From assembly GCA_002722385.1 (NCBI GenBank), contig PBLR01000030.1:1-31915 (forward strand): a stretch of 31,915 nt of DNA, read 5' to 3'. A model generated the notes under the pieces. The model was not told the DNA's origin and made no database searches. It saw only the letters and a program-made list of their open reading frames with translations. Below, in pieces: positions 25,447-31,915 of this stretch. How positions within the stretch are numbered: the stretch's first letter is position 1; every line of letters begins with the position of its first letter. The position numbers and the translations under genes were made by a program. Origin of the DNA: SAR116 cluster bacterium (lineage in GTDB: Bacteria; Pseudomonadota; Alphaproteobacteria; Puniceispirillales; Puniceispirillaceae).

Positions 25447-26511
25447 TTAGGTGCGCACGCCCCGTCCTGGCGGCGGGGCGGCTTGCTCATCCAGCGGCCA
25501 GCGCGGCCGCGGCGCAAAGCTGAGGGCACTGGTCTGCCCGGCCTGCAGATATTCATGCCCGACCCAGGCGATCATGGCCCCGTTATCTGTGCATAAACGG
25601 GGTGGCGGGATCAGGATCTCAAACTGATAGGTCTCGGCCAGCTTCTGCAAGGCTGTTCCGATCGCCTGATTGGCGGCGACCCCGCCCGCGATCACCAGAC
25701 GCCGCTCATCATGTGTCTCTGCAAACTGGATCAGTGCCTGTTTCACCCGGTCAGCCAGACAGTCGGCAACAGCCTTTTGCAGGCTGGCGGCAAAATCATT
25801 GACATCTGCTGTACCGGCTTCAGATGCTTTTGCCCAGCGTTGGGCAAGCGCTGTCTTCAGACCAGAAAAGGAAAAATGACAGTCCTTTGCGCCTTTTCGC
25901 GGCCGCGGCAGAGGCACAGATGCCGGATCACCGTCTCTTGCGGCCGCTTCTATTGCCGGCCCGCCCGGATAACCCAGCCCTAACACAGCCGCGCCCTTGT
26001 CAAACGCTTCACCGGCAGCATCATCCATGGTGGTGCCTAAACGCTGATACCGGCCCGGGCCCAGCACGCTGAGCAGCTGTGTATGCCCGCCAGAGACCAG
26101 AAGCAACAGATAAGGATACGGCACATCATCTGTCAGCCGCGCGGTCAGCGCATGGCCTTCTAGATGGTTCACCGCAAAATACGGGATCTTCAGGGCAGAG
26201 GCGATCGCCTTGGCGGTCATGGTCCCGACCAGCACCCCGCCGATCAGCCCTGGCCCGCCTGTTGCGGCAATCCCGTCCAGATCAGCCAGCCGGCAACCGG
26301 CCTTTGCACAGACTGTCTCAATCACCTTATCGATCACATCCAGATGCTGGCGGGCGGCAATTTCAGGCACCACACCGCCATGCACAGCATGCTGATCAGC
26401 TGATGAGGCAACATGCTCAGCCAGAATGGTCCGGTCAGAATGCACAATCGCTGCTGCTGTCTCATCACAGCTGCTCTCAAGACCAAGGATGAGGGCGGGT
26501 GTGTCTGTCAT
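25447..26511 (-). CDS. tsaD: tRNA N6-threonylcarbamoyladenosine transferase TsaD
   Basis: Transfers the threonylcarbamoyl group to A37 of ANN-decoding tRNAs, with TsaB and TsaE. The 354-residue protein shows the ASKHA ATPase start LGLESSCDETA (9-19), the metal-binding His116 and His120 in NHLEGH, SGGHTQL (140-146), and the C-terminal CTDNGAMIAWVG. Slightly longer than E. coli TsaD because of a charged C-terminal tail. First gene of tsaD-gpsA-EVE, divergent from gcvT across 243 bases. In many Alphaproteobacteria it faces hemC directly; here the gcv operon stands between them. Confidence 0.97.
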   Translation of the reverse strand: MTDTPALILGLESSCDETAAAIVHSDRTILAEHVASSADQHAVHGGVVPEIAARQHLDVIDKVIETVCAKAGCRLADLDGIAATGGPGLIGGVLVGTMTAKAIASALKIPYFAVNHLEGHALTARLTDDVPYPYLLLLVSGGHTQLLSVLGPGRYQRLGTTMDDAAGEAFDKGAAVLGLGYPGGPAIEAAARDGDPASVPLPRPRKGAKDCHFSFSGLKTALAQRWAKASEAGTADVNDFAASLQKAVADCLADRVKQALIQFAETHDERRLVIAGGVAANQAIGTALQKLAETYQFEILIPPPRLCTDNGAMIAWVGHEYLQAGQTSALSFAPRPRWPLDEQAAPPPGRGVRT

Positions 26512-26591
26512 GCAGTGGTGATAGCTGAAATCATCGGCGGCGTAAATGGGGCAGGCTCTTTGTTCCGGGGCGTCTGCAGGGCGGCGGCAGG

Positions 26592-26662
26592 CTCAGATCT
26601 GCTGAGGCGCAGAAATTGGTTTGCTGTAAATTTTTTTTTAACATCTTTTTGTTAAGATGAAT
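26592..26662 (+). promoter_or_regulatory. Structured AT-rich leader or promoter region of gcvT
   Basis: In the 243-base gap between tsaD and gcvT: a hairpin CTCAG/CTGAG (26592-26596 with 26602-26606), a run of nine T (26631-26639), and two overlapping, mutually exclusive hairpins. One is TTAACA/TGTTAA (26638-26643 with 26650-26655) and the other CATCTT/AAGATG (26642-26647 with 26654-26659). The segment is far more AT-rich than the rest of the window. I do not find the conserved glycine riboswitch words here. Confidence 0.4.
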
Positions 26663-26718
26663 GATGGGATTGGTGGTCAGGATTTTAGGCTGTTGCCTTT
26701 TTTCTTATTCTGGCTTTA

Positions 26719-26750
26719 AGCTATCTCTTGGGGAATTGGGGAAGATAGTT
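26719..26750 (+). promoter_or_regulatory. Hairpin presenting the gcvT ribosome site in its loop
   Basis: CTATCT (26721-26726) pairs with AGATAG (26743-26748), extended by G26720-T26749 and A26719-T26750 to eight pairs. The 16-base loop holds two GGGGA words (26730-26734 and 26738-26742), the second being the likely Shine-Dalgarno of gcvT (ATG at 26755, or TTG at 26749). A ribosome site kept single-stranded in a loop, with the possible TTG start inside the stem, could set translation level. Confidence 0.45.
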
Positions 26751-26754
26751 GAGC

Positions 26755-27876
26755 ATGCTGAAACGCACAGCATTGCATGAATTGCATCACGCACGCGGCG
26801 CAAAGCTGGCCTCTTTTGCTGGTTTTGACTTACCGCTCTATTATCCGTTGGGGGCGTTGAAGGAACATCAGCTCTGCCGCGAGGCAGCAGCTGTGTTTGA
26901 TGTCAGCCATATGGGCCAGATTGATATCACAGATGACACCGGCGCGGCCCTTGCCATCCTGACCGCTCTTGAAGCGCTGATTCCCTCTGATCTGATCTCT
27001 TTGTCGCCTGGCCAGCAACGCTATTGTGTGTTGCTGAACCCGGAGGGCGGCATTTTGGATGATCTGATGGTGATGAATCTGGGCACCCATGTCCGTCTTG
27101 TGGTGAATGCGGCCTGTGTTGAAAAAGATCTTAACTGGCTGCGCACACATCTTCAGAATTTTGATCTTCAGCTTTTGTCCCGGTCTCTTATCGCGCTGCA
27201 GGGCCCGAAGGCAGAAGCTGTTCTGTCCGGCCTTATTGAGGGGGTGAGGGATCTGGCCTTTATGCAGACAGGATCATTTCTTTATGACGGACAGGCTCTG
27301 CAGATTTCGCGTTCAGGCTATACAGGCGAAGATGGGTTTGAAATCAGCCTGGCTGATGAACAGGCCGCCAGCTTCACCGAATCACTTTGTGCCACCGGCC
27401 AGGCGGATACGGCCGGCCTTGTTGCCAGAGACAGCCTGCGTCTGGAAGCAGGCTTATGTCTGTATGGTCAGGATGTGGATGAACAGACAAGCATTGTTGA
27501 TGCATCTCTTGGCTGGGCGGTTGGCCGGGCGCGGCGCGCTGGCGGGGCCCGTTCAGGCGGGTTTTTCGGGGCAGAACGGACATTGCGTGAACTTCAGAGC
27601 GGCGCAGAACATAGCCGGATTGGGGCGGCCTCTTTATCAAAAGTGCCGGTCCGGGCAGGGGCAGCTGTCTATGCCAGCGAACAGGCCACAGCCTCTATCG
27701 GTCATGTGACTTCCGGCTCGCCTGCTCCGTCTGCCGGGCATCCGGTTGTGATGATGCGCCTGCTGGCCACGCAACAGCTGTCTGCCGGCGATAATGTCTG
27801 GGCAGATGTCAGGGGCAGGCGCATTGCCCTGACCATCTGCGCGATGCCTTTTTTCCCTCACCGGTTCAAACGATAA
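26755..27876 (+). CDS. gcvT: Glycine cleavage system T protein (aminomethyltransferase)
   Basis: Moves the one-carbon unit from aminomethyl-lipoyl GcvH to tetrahydrofolate, releasing ammonia. The 373-residue protein shows HALHHARGAKLASFAGFDLPLYYPLG-like N-terminal residues, DVSHMGQIDI, the catalytic aspartate in GGILDDLMV, SGYTGEDGFEIS, RDSLRLEAGLCLYGQD and a C-terminal beta-barrel domain. A TTG at 26749, six bases after GGGGA, is an alternative start that would add two residues. It lies first in gcvT-gcvH-gcvP, the usual order, with gcvH 11 bases after the stop. Confidence 0.97.
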   Translation: MLKRTALHELHHARGAKLASFAGFDLPLYYPLGALKEHQLCREAAAVFDVSHMGQIDITDDTGAALAILTALEALIPSDLISLSPGQQRYCVLLNPEGGILDDLMVMNLGTHVRLVVNAACVEKDLNWLRTHLQNFDLQLLSRSLIALQGPKAEAVLSGLIEGVRDLAFMQTGSFLYDGQALQISRSGYTGEDGFEISLADEQAASFTESLCATGQADTAGLVARDSLRLEAGLCLYGQDVDEQTSIVDASLGWAVGRARRAGGARSGGFFGAERTLRELQSGAEHSRIGAASLSKVPVRAGAAVYASEQATASIGHVTSGSPAPSAGHPVVMMRLLATQQLSAGDNVWADVRGRRIALTICAMPFFPHRFKR

Positions 27877-27887
27877 GGAGAACAGCA

Positions 27888-28250
27888 ATGATAAAATTTT
27901 CAGAAGATCATGAATGGATCAGCCTGGAGGGTGATGTGGCCACGATAGGGATCACCGACTTTGCACAGAATGAGCTGGGCGACATTGTGTTTGTTGATCT
28001 GCCGGAACCGGGCACAAGGGTGACCGCGGGCGGCGATATGGCCACAGTCGAAAGCTTTAAGGCTGCGTCATCTGTCTATGCACCGGTCAGTGGCGAGGTG
28101 GTTGAGGTGAACGGCGCGCTTGAAACTGATCCGGCTCAGGTCAATACCGATCCACAAGGCGAGGGCTGGTTTGTGAAAATCAAGGTTGATGATGTCAGCC
28201 TGCTCGACAGCTTGCTGGATGAAGACGCCTATAAACAGCTCACCCAGTAA
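27888..28250 (+). CDS. gcvH: Glycine cleavage system H protein
   Basis: Small lipoyl carrier that shuttles the aminomethyl group between GcvP, GcvT and the lipoamide dehydrogenase. The 120-residue protein has the lipoylated Lys58 in VESFKAAS, preceded by GDIVFVDLPEPG, with the expected beta-sandwich pattern. AAGGAG (27875-27880), overlapping the gcvT stop, is an excellent ribosome site seven bases from the ATG, in line with a need for more H than T or P protein. Confidence 0.98.
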   Translation: MIKFSEDHEWISLEGDVATIGITDFAQNELGDIVFVDLPEPGTRVTAGGDMATVESFKAASSVYAPVSGEVVEVNGALETDPAQVNTDPQGEGWFVKIKVDDVSLLDSLLDEDAYKQLTQ

Positions 28251-28307
28251 CAACCCGCAACCCGCTTAATTCAGAAACGCATAAGTCAGTCTTGGAGGCA
28301 GAACATC

Positions 28308-31175
28308 ATGGCAAGTTACAGGTCAATGGCGCAGGATAAAAACGCAGACTTCATTTCCCGCCATATCGGACCGGATGAGCCTGATACAAAAGCGATGCTC
28401 TCCGCTCTTGGGTTTGATGATCTGCACCAGATAACGCAGAAAATCGTACCCTCAAATATATTGATGGATCGTGAACTGAACCTTGCCCCGGCCATGGATG
28501 AAGCGGCCTTGCTGTCTTTTATGCGGGACCTGGCGGCCCGGAACAGCTCTGTTAAATCCCTGATTGGTCAGGGCTATTATGGCACCCTCACACCGCCTGT
28601 TCTGCTGCGTAATGTTCTGGAAAATCCGGCCTGGTACACGGCCTATACCCCCTATCAGCCGGAAATCAGCCAGGGGCGTCTGGAAGCGTTGCTGAATTTT
28701 CAGACCATGGTCTGTGATCTGACCGGCCTGGATATGGCGAATGCTTCACTTCTGGATGAGGCCACAGCCGCCGCAGAGGCAATGGCGGTTGCCCGGCGCG
28801 TGAATAAATCAAAAGCAGAGGTCTTTTTTGTTGATGAAACCTGTCATCCGCAGACAGTGGCGGTGATCCGGACACGGGCTGAATCGTTGGGCTGGCAGAT
28901 CAAAACAGGCTGTCCGGAAACTGACTTTATCCCTGAACAGGCGTTTGGGGCTCTGTTCTCCTATCCCGCCTCAACAGGAGAGATTACCGATGTTTCTGAT
29001 CTGGTCAGCGGTGCCAAAGCCGCGGGCTGTTTTTGTATTCTGGCCTGTGATCTGCTTGCGCTGACGATCCTGAAATCGCCTGGCGAAATTGGGGCGGATA
29101 TGGCTATCGGCTCTGCCCAGCGTTTTGGTGTGCCGATGGGCTATGGCGGCCCGCATGCGGCCTTTATGGCGACAACTGATCAGCATAAACGGGCCTTGCC
29201 GGGGCGGATCATTGGTGTGTCTGTGGATACCGCCGGGGCGCCGGCCTATAGGCTTGCCCTGCAGACGCGTGAACAACATATCAGGCGGGAAAAAGCCACC
29301 TCGAATATCTGCACTGCCCAGGCCTTGCTGGCCATGATGGCGTCACTCTATGCGGTCTGGCACGGGCCTGATGGTCTGCGCGCGATGGCGGCCCGGGTCA
29401 ACAGGCTGGCCTGTATTTTTGCAGATGGTCTGCGCCTTGCCGGTTACCGGCTCAGCAGTGATTATTTCTTTGATACGGTGCATATCCACACTGAACAGGC
29501 AGATGATCTGATCGCCTCTGCTGTGCAGGCGGGCTTTAATCTGCGCCGCACCCCGGCCGGGGTCAGCCTGTCTTTTGATGAGACCTGTGATGAGGCGGTG
29601 GTCACAGCCTTATGGCAGGTGTTTGGGGTTGATGCGGATTTTGATGTGCTGGACGGCAAATCGCACGGCTCTGTGCCGTTGCCGCTGAACCGCCTGTCAG
29701 ATTATCTCACCCATCCGGTGTTTCACAACTATCGTTCTGAAACAGAAATGATGCGGTATTTGCGCAGCCTGGCGGATAAGGATCTGGCGCTGGACAGAAC
29801 CATGATCCCGCTGGGCTCCTGTACAATGAAACTGAACGCGGCTGCTGAAATGATGCCGGTAAGCTGGCCTGAATTTGCCGATATTCATCCCTTCTGCCCG
29901 CCTGATCAGGCCGCAGGCTATACCGCGCTGATTGACGGTTTATGTGCCGATTTATGCGAAATTACCGGTTATGATGCGGTGTCGATGCAGCCCAATTCCG
30001 GGGCCCAGGGTGAATATGCGGGCCTGTTGGCGATTCGCGGTTATCTGGCGGCTTCAGGGCAGGGCCAGCGCAATATCTGTCTGATCGCCTCCTCAGCTCA
30101 TGGCACCAACCCTGCCTCTGCCCAGATGGCCGGATTCACGGTTGTGGTGGTCGCCTGTGATGATGACGGCAATATTGACCTTGGTGATCTGAAAGACAAA
30201 ATCGCCCAGCATGAAGACAGGCTGGCCGCGATTATGGTGACCTATCCGTCTACACATGGCGTCTTTGAAGCGGCTATTGCGGATATCTGCGCGATGGTGC
30301 ATGACGGCGGCGGTCAGGTCTATCTGGATGGGGCCAATCTGAATGCCCAGGTCGGCCTGGCCCGGCCCGGCAAATATGGGGCTGATGTCAGCCATCTGAA
30401 TCTGCACAAAACCTTTTGTATTCCGCATGGCGGCGGCGGCCCGGGCATGGGCCCGATTGGGGTGCGCGCACATCTTGCCCCGTTTCTGCCTGAACATGTA
30501 TCTGCAACCGGCACAGAACAGGCACATCGCCAGGTGGCGGCGGCCCCGTTTGGCTCCCCTCTGATTCTGCCGATTTCCTATGGCTATATCCGGATGATGG
30601 GGCCGGACGGGCTGAAACAGGCCAGCCAGCTGGCCATTTTAAGTGCGAATTATATTGCGGCCTCACTGGACCGGGCCTATCCGATTTTATATCGCAGTGC
30701 GGGCGGCTATGTGGCGCATGAGGTGATCATCGATATCCGGCCCTTTAAACAGACCGCCGGCATTGATGCAGAAGATATTGCCAAACGCCTGATTGATTTC
30801 GGGTTTCATGCCCCGACGATGAGCTTTCCTGTCCCCGGAACCCTGATGATCGAACCAACCGAAAGCGAATCCAAAGCAGAGCTGGACCGGTTTATTGACG
30901 CGATGCTGGCGATACGCGAAGAAATCCGTCAGGTTGAGGATGGCCGCTGGCCGGCAGAGGATAACCCCCTAGTGAACGCCCCGCATACCGCTTCTATGGC
31001 TGTTTCGGACAAATGGGATCATCCCTACAGCCGCAAGACAGGTTGTCTGCCGGCCACTGCTCAGGCCGGGCTGAAATACTGGCCGCCTGTTGGCCGGGTT
31101 GACGACGCTTATGGGGATCGCAATCTTATCTGCACCTGCCCGCCTGTCTCCTCATATGATGAGGTTGCTGAGTAG
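28308..31175 (+). CDS. gcvP: Glycine dehydrogenase (decarboxylating), single-chain P protein
   Basis: PLP enzyme that decarboxylates glycine and passes the aminomethyl group to GcvH. The 955-residue length is that of the fused homodimeric form (E. coli 957), not the split GcvPA/GcvPB form. The N-terminal half shows RHIGPDEPD and [12 protein letters not shown]. The C-terminal half has NPASAQMAG and the PLP lysine Lys701 in [17 protein letters not shown]. The final SYDEVAE tail is short. GGAGG (28294-28298) lies nine bases before the ATG. The 57-base gap after gcvH shows no gene or terminator. Confidence 0.98.
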   Translation: MASYRSMAQDKNADFISRHIGPDEPDTKAMLSALGFDDLHQITQKIVPSNILMDRELNLAPAMDEAALLSFMRDLAARNSSVKSLIGQGYYGTLTPPVLLRNVLENPAWYTAYTPYQPEISQGRLEALLNFQTMVCDLTGLDMANASLLDEATAAAEAMAVARRVNKSKAEVFFVDETCHPQTVAVIRTRAESLGWQIKTGCPETDFIPEQAFGALFSYPASTGEITDVSDLVSGAKAAGCFCILACDLLALTILKSPGEIGADMAIGSAQRFGVPMGYGGPHAAFMATTDQHKRALPGRIIGVSVDTAGAPAYRLALQTREQHIRREKATSNICTAQALLAMMASLYAVWHGPDGLRAMAARVNRLACIFADGLRLAGYRLSSDYFFDTVHIHTEQADDLIASAVQAGFNLRRTPAGVSLSFDETCDEAVVTALWQVFGVDADFDVLDGKSHGSVPLPLNRLSDYLTHPVFHNYRSETEMMRYLRSLADKDLALDRTMIPLGSCTMKLNAAAEMMPVSWPEFADIHPFCPPDQAAGYTALIDGLCADLCEITGYDAVSMQPNSGAQGEYAGLLAIRGYLAASGQGQRNICLIASSAHGTNPASAQMAGFTVVVVACDDDGNIDLGDLKDKIAQHEDRLAAIMVTYPSTHGVFEAAIADICAMVHDGGGQVYLDGANLNAQVGLARPGKYGADVSHLNLHKTFCIPHGGGGPGMGPIGVRAHLAPFLPEHVSATGTEQAHRQVAAAPFGSPLILPISYGYIRMMGPDGLKQASQLAILSANYIAASLDRAYPILYRSAGGYVAHEVIIDIRPFKQTAGIDAEDIAKRLIDFGFHAPTMSFPVPGTLMIEPTESESKAELDRFIDAMLAIREEIRQVEDGRWPAEDNPLVNAPHTASMAVSDKWDHPYSRKTGCLPATAQAGLKYWPPVGRVDDAYGDRNLICTCPPVSSYDEVAE

Positions 31176-31258
31176 GCTGTTAAAAAAGGCATTTTGGTTG
31201 GCGGAACGCCTCAAGTTCTGGCTTTACATCTGGCTGTTACCTGTGGGAAGAAAGCCGC

Positions 31259-31915
31259 ATGACTGACAGTTCTCAGACAGATTTTGCGCGCTCGCCTCTT
31301 ATTCTTGCCAGCAGGAAATCTCAGCTGGCCCTTGCCCAGACTGAACAGGTGCGCCGCGCTCTTGTGGATATTCCGACCGAGATTCTGGGCTTGTCGACAA
31401 CAGGTGATGAGGTGCTGGACCGGCCTTTGGTTGAGGTGGGCGGCAAGGGCGTGTTTATCAAAACATTAGAGGCTGCCTTGCTGGATGGCCGGGCGGATGC
31501 GGCTGTTCATTCTTTAAAAGATATGGAAACCCAGCTGGCCTCAGGCACAGAAGTCTCGGTTGTTCTGCCACGCGAAGATCGCTGTGATGCGCTGGTCGGG
31601 CCTTATCCGTCTCTGGATGATCTGCCGGACGGGGCACATATCGGCACAGCGTCTGTCAGGCGGGCAGCCTTGTTGCGGCATTACCGCCCGGATCTGAACA
31701 TCGGTCTTCTGCGCGGTAATGTGAACAGCCGCCTGCGCCGACTTGAGGCCGGAGAGTTTAACGCGATTATTCTGGCTGTGGCGGGGCTGAAGCGGCTGCA
31801 GCTGGACTGCGCGTACACAGCTCTGGATGAACAGATTATGCCGGCCGCCGCAGCGCAAGGCGCAATCGCTGTCCAGGTGGCCCTTGGCGGCGAGCGGGCA
31901 GCAGCGGTTCAGACA
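31259..31915 (+). CDS. hemC: Porphobilinogen deaminase (hydroxymethylbilane synthase), N-terminal 219 residues
   Basis: Joins four porphobilinogens to hydroxymethylbilane in haem synthesis. The frame is open from the ATG at 31259 to the window edge, so the 3' end is missing. It shows LILASRKSQLALAQTEQV (14-31), TTGDEV, GGKGVFIKTLE, HSLKDM, TASVRRAALL, LRGNVNSRLRRLE and the QGAIAVQV segment; the dipyrromethane-binding cysteine lies beyond the end. GGGAAG precedes the ATG. Usually hemC faces tsaD directly, so the gcv operon separates partners that are normally close. The gcvP-hemC gap is 83 bases with only a weak GGCG/CGCC hairpin. Confidence 0.96.
   Translation, partial: MTDSSQTDFARSPLILASRKSQLALAQTEQVRRALVDIPTEILGLSTTGDEVLDRPLVEVGGKGVFIKTLEAALLDGRADAAVHSLKDMETQLASGTEVSVVLPREDRCDALVGPYPSLDDLPDGAHIGTASVRRAALLRHYRPDLNIGLLRGNVNSRLRRLEAGEFNAIILAVAGLKRLQLDCAYTALDEQIMPAAAAQGAIAVQVALGGERAAAVQT

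Noticed and set aside
26512..26754. Glycine riboswitch upstream of gcvT
   Set aside because: Expected from knowledge of gcv operons, but I could not find the conserved purine-rich and CCGAAGGGGCAA-like words on the plus strand. A covariance search would settle it.

Overview
The window looks like ordinary chromosomal DNA of an alphaproteobacterium. Three things point there: the gene order (yidD-yidC-engB-argB-HAD phosphatase-dapD-dapE; def-fmt-truA; SRP RNA-dnaX-ybaB-recR; kdsB-pheA opposite a membrane-anchored cytochrome c; tsaD-gpsA-EVE near hemC), the single-chain glycine decarboxylase, and the protein sequences. Packing is tight, with many ATGA-type overlaps and two convergent gene pairs that overlap at their stop codons. 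Base composition is moderately GC-rich and even. A compact marine lineage such as SAR116/Puniceispirillales would fit, but that is an inference, not something I can show. I saw no tRNA, rRNA, CRISPR array, insertion sequence, phage gene or integration site.

Layout. 1-7165 (+): the tail of yidD, then yidC (membrane insertase), engB (ribosome GTPase), argB (arginine synthesis), a HAD-family phosphatase, dapD and dapE (lysine/diaminopimelate) and an unrecognised five-helix membrane protein. 7183-9450 (-): def, fmt and truA, with overlapping stops and starts. 9598-10740 (+): rmuC. 10735-13701 (-): the small SRP RNA gene with a clear promoter, a strongly folded leader, then dnaX-ybaB-recR. 13740-15389 (-): kdsB and pheA. 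15635-17936 (+): cytochrome c, hisN-like phosphatase and ghrA-like reductase, joined by ATGA overlaps. 17930-20720 (-): an M17 leucyl aminopeptidase and a MATE exporter. 20926-23951 (+): an ArnT-like glycosyltransferase, a polyprenyl-phosphate glycosyltransferase with an odd lysine/alanine tail, and a LAB_N-domain membrane protein, together looking like an envelope-lipid sugar modification cassette. 23967-26511 (-): tsaD-gpsA-EVE. 26755-31175 (+): gcvT-gcvH-gcvP glycine cleavage operon. 31259 to the end (+): hemC, cut by the window edge.

How the genes work together. Several groups handle nascent proteins and the translation machinery: SRP RNA and YidC/YidD (membrane insertion), Def and Fmt (initiator methionine), TruA and TsaD (tRNA modification), EngB (ribosome assembly). 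DnaX, YbaB, RecR and RmuC belong to DNA replication and repair. ArgB, DapD/E, PheA and HisN are amino-acid enzymes. KdsB, GpsA and the 20.9-24.0 kb cassette serve the envelope.

No wholly new system is evident. The best candidates for a second look are the folded dnaX leader (13472-13553), the glycosyltransferase/LAB_N cassette with its histone-like basic tail, the gcvT leader (bistable AT-rich hairpins and a Shine-Dalgarno in a hairpin loop, with no recognisable glycine riboswitch), and the unknown membrane protein at 6602-7165.
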